Below, one piece after another: positions 26,491-34,296 of a stretch of 64,000 nucleotides of DNA (positions are counted from its first letter, which is position 1; each line of letters begins with the position of its first letter). Under the pieces are notes generated by a model that searched no databases, was not told the origin of the DNA, and saw only the letters and a list, made by a program, of their open reading frames with translations. Origin of the DNA: DASULK01 sp036278255 (GTDB taxonomy: Bacteria; Actinomycetota; Actinomycetes; Mycobacteriales; Micromonosporaceae). The translations under genes and the position numbers were made by a program. The stretch is taken from the NCBI GenBank assembly GCA_036278255.1, contig DASULK010000231.1, positions 1 through 64,000 on the forward strand, given 5' to 3'.

Positions 26491-26538
26491 GGGTACGAAT
26501 CCCATCCGGGGGTGCGAGCCCCGTCCGGGGTACGAGCC
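26491..26538. repeat. Imperfect direct repeats upstream of the ABC operon
   Basis: Three adjacent copies of a gggtRcgaRYCC-type unit start at 26491, 26510 and 26528 (period 18-19 bp). The first two continue into catccg / cgtccg. They lie 19-66 bases upstream of the binding-protein start, where a regulator could bind. No transcription-factor family is recognised from them. Confidence 0.6.
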
Positions 26539-26705
26539 AGACGTTAACCCGAGAGTGACCAACATCACTAGATCCGCGGCTGTGTTGTTACCGGCGCGCC
26601 GCCCGACGGTCCGCCTCGGCGCAGCCGGGGCACCGTGGCGCACCCAGCCATACCGGGTCCGCCGACCGCATAGTCTGACGATAGAGAAGATCACGGAGGA
26701 CTCTC

Positions 26706-28268
26706 GTGACCCGTACCCGCCGCCTGCCGCTCGTCGGCTTCCTCGCTGCCGCACTCATCGCGGCCGGCTGCACCCTGCCCGCCTTCGCTCCCCGCGTCGC
26801 CGACGACGGCGATTCAGCCGCCCGGCCGGGGGCCGCGAGTTGGCGGCCCTGCCCGGAGGTGCCCGAGGAGCTGATCGGGCACGGCGCGCGCAGCATGACG
26901 TACGAGTGCGCGACGATCACCGTGCCCAGCGACTGGGAGGCGGCCGGAAGCGCCAACGCGACGGCGGGCGGGGAGAGCTTCGAAATCGCGCTGCTGCGGA
27001 TCCGCTCGGCGAAACAGCGCAACCGCATCGGATCCCTGGTGATCAACCCGGGCGGTCCAGGCGGCTCCGGCATCGACGCCGCGGTCTACCTGTCGTTCGG
27101 GTCGGCCTTCGGGGGGCTGCCCGAAGAGGTGACCAGCCGCTTCGACATCGTCGGCTTCGACCCGCGGGGGGTGGCCCGGTCCAGCCCGATCACATGCCTC
27201 TCCGACGCCGATCTCGACGCCTCCTTCGGCTTCGACCCCGATCCACAGGACCAGGCGAAGTTCGACGCGCTGGTGGCGATGAACAGGAAAATCGGCGAAC
27301 GCTGCGGCGACAAGTACGGCGACCAGCTGCGGCTGTACTCCACCGAACAGTCGGCCCGAGACATGGATGCGATCCGGATCGCCGTCGGCGACGACAAGTT
27401 GACCTATCTGGGCTACTCCTACGGCACGCTGCTCGGTGCGACGTACGCCCATCTCTTCCCGCGCAACGTCCGAGCGTTGGTGCTCGACGGTGCGGTGGAC
27501 CCGCAACGCGACAGCATCGCTGGCTCGGAGAGCCAGGCCAAAGGCTTCGAACAGGCCTTCACCAACTTCACCCGCTGGTGCGAGACGACCCCGGACAAGT
27601 GCCCGATCACACCGGATGCCCGTGCGGTGGTCACCGCGGCGATCGAGAAGGCGCGGGTGTCCCCGGTGCGGGGCAGCGACGGGCGGGACGCGACCGCCGG
27701 CTGGGTCTTCTTTGCCGTGGTCTCGTCGCTGTACAGCGAGGCAGGCTGGGAGCGGTTGGCCGCAGCGTTCGACAAGCTGGAGGGCGGCGACCCGTCGGGA
27801 ATCTTCGATCTGGCGGACTCCTACGCCGAGCGCGACAAGAACGGGCACTACTCCAATCTCTTCGACGCCAATCTCGCGGTGAACTGCGCCGACGAGAAGA
27901 AGGCACCGAGCGTTGCGCAGGCCCGCCGCCTGCAGTCGGAATGGCGGGCGAAATATCCGCTCTTCGGGGCGCCGCTGGCGGCCATGTTGACCTCCTGCGC
28001 GGTCTGGCCCGGGCAGCGCGACCCCTACCCCACCGGTTCGGCCGACGGGGCACCGCCGATTCTGGTGATCGGCACCACCGGCGACCCGGCCACCCCATAC
28101 GAGCAGGCCCCGAAGCTGGCCGACCTGCTCGGTGTGGGCCAGGTGCTGACCTGGGAGGGTGAGGGGCACACCGCCTATCCGCAGACCCGCTGCATCAACA
28201 ATGCGGTCAACGACTATCTGATCAGCCTGCGGCTGCCCCCGAAAGATCTCCGCTGTCCGGCGCGCTGA
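26706..28268 (+). CDS. Secreted alpha/beta hydrolase, tripeptidyl-aminopeptidase (TAP) family
   Basis: A 520-residue lipoprotein hydrolase. Signal peptide RLPLVGFLAAALIAAGC ends at a lipobox Cys (~22). The oxyanion-region motif NPGGPGGSG is followed by the nucleophile elbow LGYSYGTLLG (Ser ~240). A C-terminal TAP-like domain contains the predicted His in GEGHTAYPQTRCINNAVNDYL. Relatives are Streptomyces tripeptidyl aminopeptidases (SlpD/Tap) that trim peptides from secreted proteins. GTG 26706 follows a ggaggac site. Confidence 0.9.
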   Translation: MTRTRRLPLVGFLAAALIAAGCTLPAFAPRVADDGDSAARPGAASWRPCPEVPEELIGHGARSMTYECATITVPSDWEAAGSANATAGGESFEIALLRIRSAKQRNRIGSLVINPGGPGGSGIDAAVYLSFGSAFGGLPEEVTSRFDIVGFDPRGVARSSPITCLSDADLDASFGFDPDPQDQAKFDALVAMNRKIGERCGDKYGDQLRLYSTEQSARDMDAIRIAVGDDKLTYLGYSYGTLLGATYAHLFPRNVRALVLDGAVDPQRDSIAGSESQAKGFEQAFTNFTRWCETTPDKCPITPDARAVVTAAIEKARVSPVRGSDGRDATAGWVFFAVVSSLYSEAGWERLAAAFDKLEGGDPSGIFDLADSYAERDKNGHYSNLFDANLAVNCADEKKAPSVAQARRLQSEWRAKYPLFGAPLAAMLTSCAVWPGQRDPYPTGSADGAPPILVIGTTGDPATPYEQAPKLADLLGVGQVLTWEGEGHTAYPQTRCINNAVNDYLISLRLPPKDLRCPAR

Positions 28269-28338
28269 CAAGCTGATCCGCCGAAGTCGGCAGCTACCGG
28301 ACAGCCCGACGAGCGGCCGCTATGCAAGGCTTGCCCGT

Positions 28339-28797
28339 ATGAGTGATGTGATCTTCCGGCCAGCACGCAAAGATGACGTGCCGGCGATCGTGGCGCTGCT
28401 GGCCGATGACGGGCTGGGCAAGGGCCGCGAGGTGGTGGGCGAAGAGGTCGACACCGCCTACTGGCGGGCCTTCGAAGCGATGGCCAACGACCCGAACAAC
28501 GTGCAGATCGTCGTCGAGTCCGACGGTGAGGTGGTCGGCACGCTGCAGCTGACCTTCATCCCGTCTCTCTCCCGCCGCGGCGGCCTGCGGGCCCAGATTG
28601 AAGGGGTACGGGTCCGCTCCGACCAGCGCGGCGCCGGGCTCGGCCGGCAGATGTTCGTCTGGGCGATCGACCAGGCCCGGGACCGCGGCTGCAACCTGGT
28701 GCAGTTGACCACGGACAAGCGCCGCGTCGACGCTCGCCGCTTCTACGAGTCGCTCGGCTTCGAAGCCAGCCACGAAGGGATGAAGCTCCCGCTTTGA
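28339..28797 (+). CDS. GNAT-family N-acetyltransferase
   Basis: A 152-residue GCN5-type acetyltransferase. ARKDDVPAIVALLADDGLGKGRE starts the fold, VVGTLQLTFIPSLSRRGGLRAQIEGVRV is the central sheet, and RSDQRGAGLGRQMFVWAIDQA holds the acetyl-CoA-binding R/QxxGxG loop. A late ARRFYESLGFEASHEGMKL closes it. The substrate is unknown. Confidence 0.9.
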   Translation: MSDVIFRPARKDDVPAIVALLADDGLGKGREVVGEEVDTAYWRAFEAMANDPNNVQIVVESDGEVVGTLQLTFIPSLSRRGGLRAQIEGVRVRSDQRGAGLGRQMFVWAIDQARDRGCNLVQLTTDKRRVDARRFYESLGFEASHEGMKLPL

Positions 28798-28821
28798 GCC
28801 GCGTCAGCGTTCCGTCGCCGG

Positions 28822-29100
28822 TCAGATCAGGTTTGGTTGCAGCAGCTCCGCCAGCCAGCCGGCCAGCGCGCGCAGCAGGCCCGGCTCGTAGGCGGAGCCG
28901 GCACCGTTGGCCTTGAACCACACCGGCCCGGTATCGGTAGGGATCCGCCACGCCGTCGACCAGGGACGCACGTGTGGCTGCTCGATCTCTCCGGTGAGCC
29001 GCCGACCGGATCGTACGAGTTGCCCTTCAACCCAGTCGCGGGCCTGCGCCTGCCATTGGGGGTCGAGCCAGGTGAGGTGGGTCTTCGAGGATGCCGTCAC
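28822..29100 (-). pseudogene. N-terminal fragment of a phosphotransferase-like gene
   Basis: A 92-codon frame from GTG 29100 encodes LTWLDPQWQAQARDWVEGQ, then RPWSTAWRIPTDTGPVWFKANG and GLLRALAGWLAELL, then stops. This matches the first ~100 residues of the APH/choline-kinase-like phosphotransferase class (a strand pair with a Lys-bearing WFKA). The catalytic HGD and DFG parts are missing and are not found nearby. I read it as a truncated remnant. The complete phosphotransferase at 29798-30688 is a different member of the class and is not its missing half. Confidence 0.6.
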
Positions 29101-29438
29101 GGTCGGCAAGACTACGGCGCGGCGAGGCGTCGCTCGGGATACGTGATATTGGCGTACCACGCTTGACGACCGAACACCCGCCACCAACCGCGGTAGCCGC
29201 TGAGATGCAGAGACTGACAAGATGTAGCGCTGTGACAATCTGGGATGAACTGGAGCCCGAAGGTGCTCATCTTCGGCACACCCAGATCCACGTAGTGGAT
29301 TTCATGTCGTAGCTCCTCAGATCTCGCGCCTGGTCGGCGCTCTGCAAGAGACGTCGGAACATGCGGCGGGCTTCTCGATATCCGGTCAGCCATGATGAAG
29401 GAAAATTCTAGGAAAGCTCGTCGAACCTGAGACCTCTG
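29101..29438. other. 338-bp region with no recognisable gene, lower GC
   Basis: No convincing frame on either strand. The composition drifts towards A/T (for example gaaggaaaattctaggaaag at 29397-29416) compared with the ~70% GC surroundings. It separates a truncated gene from a small membrane-protein ORF and may be a scar of lost or acquired DNA. Confidence 0.5.
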
Positions 29439-29681
29439 ATGGTGAGCGAGATGCCGGGGCAAGAAGGTGATCAGGACCGCAACGCTGGTCAACGACGCCA
29501 TGCGTTAGGCGATTTGGACGATGATGTCGACTGGTCCGCCCACGAGCGCGACGATCGCCCGCGTGGTATGGCGGTAACTTCGCTCGGGGCCGTACTGATG
29601 ATCCTGGCCGCTATCGCCATCTGCTGCTGTGGTTCGTACCTGATCGCGGCCGACGCCTGGTCCTTCGTGACTGACTACTGA
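29439..29681 (+). CDS. Small single-pass membrane protein, hypothetical
   Basis: An 80-residue frame: an acidic, polar N-terminal half (GDLDDDVDWSAHERDD) followed by one hydrophobic helix (SLGAVLMILAAIAICCCGSYLI) with a CCC triplet. ATG 29439 lacks a strong ribosome site and GC bias is weaker than in neighbouring genes, so confidence is moderate. No family recognised. Confidence 0.45.
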   Translation: MVSEMPGQEGDQDRNAGQRRHALGDLDDDVDWSAHERDDRPRGMAVTSLGAVLMILAAIAICCCGSYLIAADAWSFVTDY

Positions 29682-29797
29682 TAGAGGAGGGCCACCAAGC
29701 CGAACAGCGCCTCGGCGGCCCGCTGGAACACGGTCGGGCCGACACCGAGCGGACCGCCACGACTGGCTGAGAAACCTCACAGGCAAGTCCTGGCTGC

Positions 29798-30688
29798 TCA
29801 GGCGGTATTCGTAAATTCCGCGAGGGCCTCGCGGATCGCACGCCGGCCGACAGTCGCAAGTACCGGGTTCCTGACCCGGTAGTAGTGCTCTGTCATGAGT
29901 CCCCAACCCAGCGCCCAACCGCGACCGCGCGACCAGGTGTCGTCGTCAACGCCAGCCACCGCCCAGAACACGTCCCTGCTTTCCGCGTCGAGCAGCGTCC
30001 AGGCGACCATCATGTCGCATGCAGGGTCGCCGGTGCCGACGCCGCCGAAGTCGATGACCGCGCTGATTCTTCCTCCCCGCGTCAGCAGGTTGCCCGGGAG
30101 CAGATCACTGTGGACCCACACTGGGCCCTGCTCCCACTGCGGCAGTCGCAGGACCGACTCCCATGCCGCGGCCGCCATGGCGCCGTCGATTGTGCCGTCA
30201 GCACCGAGGCTATGGAGCGCGGGGCGGACGTACTCCTCGATCGTGCGCACCGGGCCGCCGCGGAAGGAGGTCGGGCCACCGGCAGCGTCGATGCCGTGCA
30301 TCGCCCTGACGAAGCCACCCAACTGCAAGGCCGCGTGGTGCAAGTCGGTAATTGGCTGGTCGAACGCGTCGTCACCCTCGAGCCAGCGGTAAACCGACCA
30401 CGGCATGTCAAAGCCTTCACCAGGCATGCCCCGGCCGAGCGGCACCGGCACGGGCATCGGCAGATGCGGCGCGAGGTGCGGCAGCCACCGTTGCTCCTTG
30501 TCAACCTGCCGGGCCGCACCTGGGATGCGGGGCAGACGCACGACCATATCGTCACCGAGCCGGTACATAGCATTGTCGGTACCGGCGGAACTAACCCGCG
30601 TGACAGGCAGGTCGGCCCATTGGGGGAACTGTGCTGCGATCAGCCGCTCGACGAGCGGCACACCGATGTCGACCTCGTCAGCGTGCAT
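29798..30688 (-). CDS. Aminoglycoside phosphotransferase (APH) family kinase
   Basis: A 296-residue kinase-like protein. It has DNAMYRLGDDMVVRLPR (ATP-binding Lys replaced by a VVRLP strand, as in many APH relatives), VHSDLLPGNLL (catalytic loop HxDxxxxN) and AVIDFGGVGTGDPACDMMVAW (the DxG metal site). The substrate is unknown; such genes are common in actinobacteria and need not confer resistance. The start ATG 30688 (MHADEVDIG) begins with the segment typical of this subfamily; an upstream in-frame GTG/ATG pair (30727, 30724) is an alternative. Confidence 0.85.
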   Translation of the reverse strand: MHADEVDIGVPLVERLIAAQFPQWADLPVTRVSSAGTDNAMYRLGDDMVVRLPRIPGAARQVDKEQRWLPHLAPHLPMPVPVPLGRGMPGEGFDMPWSVYRWLEGDDAFDQPITDLHHAALQLGGFVRAMHGIDAAGGPTSFRGGPVRTIEEYVRPALHSLGADGTIDGAMAAAAWESVLRLPQWEQGPVWVHSDLLPGNLLTRGGRISAVIDFGGVGTGDPACDMMVAWTLLDAESRDVFWAVAGVDDDTWSRGRGWALGWGLMTEHYYRVRNPVLATVGRRAIREALAEFTNTA

Positions 30689-30727
30689 CTTGGCGCTGGT
30701 CAACTCAGTCCCCCCCTGGAACATCAC

Positions 30728-30856
30728 TCATAGCAGGCCAAAAGGATCTACCAGCAGTCGATCCACAGTAACCGGCGAGGCGCCGGGGAGGCATTCCTGG
30801 ATGGGCACCGTGCTCGCGTCAACCTCGGCGGCCATCTCGTAGCGCGGCGCGGGCAC
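30728..30856 (-). pseudogene. Short C-terminal-like gene remnant
   Basis: A 42-codon frame (GTG 30856 or ATG 30835) encodes APRYEMAAEVDASTVPIQEC and ends PVTVDRLLVDPFGLL. Codon third positions are GC-rich as in real genes, but the frame is closed by TGA only ~60 bases further upstream. It may be the tail of a lost gene or a tiny real gene. No family recognised. Confidence 0.25.
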
Positions 30857-30937
30857 GTCGGCGGCGCGGGCGTTATCGACCAGCGGCGGCGCGGTTGCCG
30901 CGGCCGGCCGCGCCTGTCAAGCCGGGCGGCTCGGTGA

Positions 30938-31555
30938 TCAGATGTGGTGGACCACTTCGTCGTAGTTGAGTCGGGGCAGCCGCTCGAACCAGGCGTTTGG
31001 TCCGGGCTTGCCGATGTTGACCACCAGGATCGTCTTCCACCGGCCGTCCGGGAAGAACTCGGCGTCGATGCCGGCCGCGTCGTAGCCGGCCATCGGTCCG
31101 GCGGCCAGCCCGGCCGCACGTACGCCGAGTAGGAAGTAGCCGGCCTGCAGGGCGGCGTTGAATCGGCCCATCCGCTCCCGGCCATCAGGGTTGCCGGCAA
31201 GACCGTCCTTCATCTCGGGCCGGATCGGGAAGACCCTGGGGATGAACTCGTGGAAGTCGGTGTCGACGGCGAGCACGGCGACGACGGGTGCGGTGCGCGT
31301 CTTCTCCTTGTTGCCATCGGACATGTGGGCAACCAGCCGCTCCCTCGCCTCGGGGGTGCGGACGTAGAGGATCCGCAGGGGCTGGGTGTTGGCTGCGGTC
31401 GGTGGCCACTTGGTCAGTTCGTAGATCGCCCGCAACTGCTCGTCGCTGACCGGCTCATCGCTGAAGGTGTTCGCCGTACGGGCTTCGGTGAAGAGCAGCT
31501 CGCAGGCCTCAGGGGCCAGGGCGAACAGGTCATCGGCGGGGAGCAAGTCGGTCAT
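30938..31555 (-). CDS. Nitroreductase family, RutE-like malonic semialdehyde reductase
   Basis: A 205-residue FMN-dependent nitroreductase-fold enzyme. LLFTEARTANTFSDEPVSDEQLRAIYELTKWPPTAANTQPLRI matches the RutE/HadB-type N-terminus (FMN phosphate contacts), and AGLAAGPMAGYDAAGIDAEFF the typical late loop. RutE reduces malonic semialdehyde in uracil breakdown. No other rut gene is present here, so the true substrate is open. It is divergent from an HxlR regulator with a 108-bp shared promoter region, which suggests control by that regulator. Confidence 0.85.
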   Translation of the reverse strand: MTDLLPADDLFALAPEACELLFTEARTANTFSDEPVSDEQLRAIYELTKWPPTAANTQPLRILYVRTPEARERLVAHMSDGNKEKTRTAPVVAVLAVDTDFHEFIPRVFPIRPEMKDGLAGNPDGRERMGRFNAALQAGYFLLGVRAAGLAAGPMAGYDAAGIDAEFFPDGRWKTILVVNIGKPGPNAWFERLPRLNYDEVVHHI

Positions 31556-31610
31556 GGGAGGCTAACTTCCTTAGGTGCATCCGGCAGAGCAGGGCACGTA
31601 AAACGATAGC

Positions 31611-31618
31611 AACTAGTT
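31611..31618. promoter_or_regulatory. AACTAGTT palindrome in the nitroreductase/HxlR divergon
   Basis: A perfect 8-bp palindrome within an unusually A/T-rich stretch (31600-31628) between two divergent genes. It is a candidate for the HxlR-type operator or -10 elements. Assignment by position only. Confidence 0.35.
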
Positions 31619-31663
31619 TTTTCGAAGCGTTATCCGCTGGCGCCCCTCACGTAGGCTGGTTCC

Positions 31664-32017
31664 ATGTCTGCGAATCGGGCCGCACATGATCAGCGGGGGT
31701 GTGATCGTGCGCTCGCCCGAGCCTTCGACCTGCTCGGCAAGCGTTGGAACGGCGTACTGATCGGCACCCTCGTTGACGGACCAGCGGGTTTTGCCGAACT
31801 GACCCGAGCCATCCCGGGCATCAGCGAATCGGTCCTCTCGGACCGCCTCAACGAACTGGCCCGGCTCGGCGTGATCAGCCGCACGGTCCGCGAAGGCCCC
31901 CCGCTGGGAGTCAGCTACCAGCTCACCGCCTGCGGAGAAGCCCTGGCCCCGGTGCTGCGCGACCTCACGCGCTGGGCTGCAGAAAACCTGCCGGAAGAGA
32001 ACCGACGCGGTGGATAG
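31664..32017 (+). CDS. HxlR-family winged-helix regulator
   Basis: A 117-residue HxlR/MarR-like transcription factor. The conserved opening GCDRALARAFDLLGKRWNGVLIGTL includes the family Cys (~13). The recognition part is RAIPGISESVLSDRLNELARLGVISR, and the wing GPPLGVSYQLTACGEALAPVL. Members often sense electrophiles or quinones and control adjacent oxidoreductases, which fits the divergent nitroreductase. Confidence 0.9.
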   Translation: MSANRAAHDQRGCDRALARAFDLLGKRWNGVLIGTLVDGPAGFAELTRAIPGISESVLSDRLNELARLGVISRTVREGPPLGVSYQLTACGEALAPVLRDLTRWAAENLPEENRRGG

Positions 32018-32064
32018 TTCCGGCCGGATCAGTGCCGTAGTACGCAGACTTGTGGAAAGCTAAA

Positions 32065-32094
32065 GAGGGGCCAGCTCTTTCGAGCTGGCCCCTC
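32065..32094. terminator. Strong bidirectional terminator
   Basis: A perfect 13-bp stem gaggggccagctc (32065-32077) / gagctggcccctc (32082-32094) with a TTTC loop, between convergent hxlR-type and C39-type genes. It is flanked by short A and T-containing sequences. Confidence 0.85.
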
Positions 32095-32128
32095 AAGGGT
32101 TGTTGCGGGATGCCGGACCGGTACCGGA

Positions 32129-32821
32129 TCAGGCGGAGTAACCGCGGCTGGCGATCCAGTTGGCCAGGTCATCAATGGACATCCAGTAGGTGCCGTCACC
32201 ACGGGTCTCGAACGGGTCAGCAATCTTCACCGTACGACCGTCGTCCTTGTAGGCGACCACGGTCAGGTAGTGCCCACCCGGGAAAGAGTGAAGGTTGCCG
32301 TCGGTGTCCGTAGCGGTACCGGCGATGTTGGCCACCACCGGGTCACCGTTACTGATCGAGTCGACCAGGTCGGCCCGCAGCTGGTCCTTCTCCTTATCCG
32401 TGGCCCGCTGGCCAGGGATCTCGCTCGTCCGGTAGGAGTCGCCACCCTTGACCTTGTTCAGCACACGGGTGATGTCCTCAGCCGAGTCCGTACCGGCAGT
32501 CGTGGTACCCAGCATCTCGGCAAGCGCATCCTGGGTCAGGTTGTGCCCATTCGCAGTCAGCGCGATCTTGGTCGCCGCCGGACCACAGTAGTAGAAGTTC
32601 GGCTGCCGCTCATACTGGAAGCTGGTGTCCTTCGCCGACGGCACCCGCTTCGCGGTCTGCGACGCGGCGGCCACGGTCACCGGAGGTGCCGGCGAGGCGG
32701 CCTCCATGGTCGGGCCAGCGACAGCGCCACCAACGAACGCCAGGCCAGCAACGCCCAGCGCAGCCTTACGAACAACAGAAGTCTGAGTGATGGCCGGGAG
32801 CCATCGACCGAAAGCAGTCAC
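32129..32821 (-). CDS. Secreted C39-like cysteine peptidase
   Basis: A 230-residue exported protein. A signal peptide (VVRKAALGVAGLAFVGGAVAG) precedes a papain-like C39 domain with predicted catalytic Cys in FYYCGPAATKIAL, His in GGHYLTVVAYKDDG and Asp in KIADPFET. Such secreted domains probably cut peptides or cell-wall crosslinks; the substrate is unknown. GTG 32821 has a GGAAGG site 8 bases ahead. The leader region upstream (32822-33231) is unusually structured. Confidence 0.82.
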   Translation of the reverse strand: MTAFGRWLPAITQTSVVRKAALGVAGLAFVGGAVAGPTMEAASPAPPVTVAAASQTAKRVPSAKDTSFQYERQPNFYYCGPAATKIALTANGHNLTQDALAEMLGTTTAGTDSAEDITRVLNKVKGGDSYRTSEIPGQRATDKEKDQLRADLVDSISNGDPVVANIAGTATDTDGNLHSFPGGHYLTVVAYKDDGRTVKIADPFETRGDGTYWMSIDDLANWIASRGYSA

Positions 32822-32893
32822 GATGGTTACCTTCCATTTAGGGGGGATACAGCTACGTCGGGGGAAATGACGTGCTGCCAGAAGACAAAACAA

Positions 32894-32915
32894 CGCCCGG
32901 CGTGGTGCTCGGGCG
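32894..32915 (-). terminator. Attenuator-like hairpin in the C39 leader
   Basis: On the minus strand CGCCCG...CGGGCG (6-bp stem, 10-base loop) is followed directly by ttgttttgtctt. This is a terminator-like arrangement located between the presumed promoter and the start codon at 32821. The stem arm lies inside the downstream copy of the 27-bp repeat. Confidence 0.4.
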
Positions 32916-32930
32916 AACGGTTAATACAAC
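32904..32930 (-). repeat. 27-bp direct repeat, copy 1
   Basis: Minus strand gttgtattaaccgttcgccc followed by gagcacc. It is identical to copy 2 at 24 of 27 positions; the 16 bases at the gagcacc end are invariant. Confidence 0.85.
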
Positions 32931-32986
32931 CGAACCGACCCGCCCCACATTCCGCACCCACCCGCCAAAACCAAGACGAGATCACA

Positions 32987-33013
32987 GGTGCTCGGGCGAA
33001 CGCTCATTACAAC
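32987..33013 (-). repeat. 27-bp direct repeat, copy 2
   Basis: Minus strand gttgtaatgagcgttcgccc followed by gagcacc, 83 bp from copy 1. Confidence 0.85.
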
Positions 33014-33231
33014 GCCGACAACCCAGCCGAGATTCCAGATTTCCCGACACCCAGCAAGTCGATCAAGAAAAATCGGGCCAACCACAGCACCCACTCCGAC
33101 CACGAGGGCGCAATCCGAACATGCGGCCGAAAACTCCCAGGAACCGCAGGCCCCAGATCGACATGAATCGGATATTTCACACGGGCTGCTGTTCCTCGAG
33201 GAGGGCCCGTTACCTGATTGCGCCGACGAAG

Positions 33232-34248
33232 CTATGTCCTGCGGTCCCGATCCCGGGATGGCTGCACCCGCTTGGGCTCACCGGGCATCTTCGGGTGGTC
33301 AGGCGGGTACGGCAGGTCGCCCGCTCCGCCGCGCTCGTCCCGTTCAGCCCATTCCAGCAGCGGGGTGATGTCCCACGGATCGTCGTCGATGGTGGCGTGC
33401 GGATCGCCGCGTTCGGCCAGCCGCACCGGCACGGTGCGCAGGTCGAAGTCGTCCGGATCCACCTCTGGAAGTTCAGCCCAGGTCACCGGGGTGGAGGCGG
33501 TGGCACGCGCGTTAGCGCGCAGTGAATAGGCGCAGGCGATCGTCCGGTCCCGGGCCATCTGGTTGTAGTCGATGAAGACCTTGGCTCCGCGTTGCTCCTT
33601 CCACCAGGCCGTGGTCACCAGGTCGGGGCGGCGGCGCTCCACTTCACGGGCCAGCGAGATCAGGGCACGGCGTACCTCGGTGAAGGTCCACCGTGGCTTG
33701 ATCCGCAGATAGACGTGGACGCCGCGGCCGCCGGAGGTTTTCGGAAAACCGGTGGCGCCCAACTCGTCCAGCAGCCCGCGCACCTCGCCGGCGGCCTCCA
33801 CCGCATCGGCGAAATCGGTGCCCGGTTGCGGATCCAGGTCGATGCGGAGCTCATCGGGGTGGTCCACGTCGGAGCCGCGCACGGGCCACGGGTGAAACAC
33901 GATGGTGCCCATCTGGGCAGCCCAGGCGACGTGGGCCAGATCCACCGGGCAGAGCTCGTCAGCACTGCGCCCGCTGGGGAAACTGATCCGGGCGGTGGTC
34001 ACCCACGGCGGAACCCCACGCGTCGGCACCCGCTTCTGGAAGAACATCTCCCCCTCGATGCCTTCGGGAAAACGCTGCAGGGTGGTGGGACGGTGGCGCA
34101 GCGCCCGCATAATCCCGTCACCGACCGCCAGGTAGTAGTCGAAGACATCCCGCTTGGTGAAGCCCCGCTGGGGGAAGTAGATGCGGTCCGGGCTGGTCAG
34201 CCGTACCGGATGGCCGGACACCTCGACCTCGATGGGGGTTTTGCTCAC
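33232..34248 (-). CDS. LigD-type DNA polymerase/primase domain protein
   Basis: A 338-residue archaeo-eukaryotic primase-type polymerase as found in LigD: RLTSPDRIYFPQRGFTKRDVFDYYLAVGD at the start, MFFQKRVP, the catalytic acidic motif LRIDLDPQPGTDFADAV, TSGGRGVHVYLRI and DYNQMARDRTIACAYSLRA. It has no ligase or phosphoesterase domain, so it is a stand-alone polymerase module of non-homologous end joining. The separate LigC-type ligase lies at 19404; no Ku gene is in the window. The start is GTG 34248 (GGGAGG 4 bases ahead); ATG 34260 is equally possible. Confidence 0.9.
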   Translation of the reverse strand: MSKTPIEVEVSGHPVRLTSPDRIYFPQRGFTKRDVFDYYLAVGDGIMRALRHRPTTLQRFPEGIEGEMFFQKRVPTRGVPPWVTTARISFPSGRSADELCPVDLAHVAWAAQMGTIVFHPWPVRGSDVDHPDELRIDLDPQPGTDFADAVEAAGEVRGLLDELGATGFPKTSGGRGVHVYLRIKPRWTFTEVRRALISLAREVERRRPDLVTTAWWKEQRGAKVFIDYNQMARDRTIACAYSLRANARATASTPVTWAELPEVDPDDFDLRTVPVRLAERGDPHATIDDDPWDITPLLEWAERDERGGAGDLPYPPDHPKMPGEPKRVQPSRDRDRRT

Positions 34249-34296
34249 GGTGCCTCCCATTCCGCGACGATAGGCCATTGCCGCGCTCACCGCTGA

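Larger units (their letters stand above)
32822..33231 (-). promoter_or_regulatory. Long leader region of the C39-like peptidase gene
   Basis: 410 bases without a convincing gene. It holds two copies of a 27-bp direct repeat, a terminator-like hairpin about 75 bases ahead of the start codon and locally higher A/T content. A long structured 5' leader suggests regulation by attenuation, a riboswitch or a multi-site DNA-binding protein. Which one cannot be told by eye. Confidence 0.5.

Noticed and set aside
29798..30688. Aminoglycoside resistance gene
   Set aside because: Only the broad APH fold is recognisable; the subfamily is common in non-resistant actinobacteria and no resistance context is present.
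32822..33231. c-di-AMP (ydaO-type) riboswitch for the secreted peptidase
   Set aside because: Such riboswitches often precede wall hydrolase genes, but I could not match the conserved core by eye. Only repeats and a hairpin are reported.
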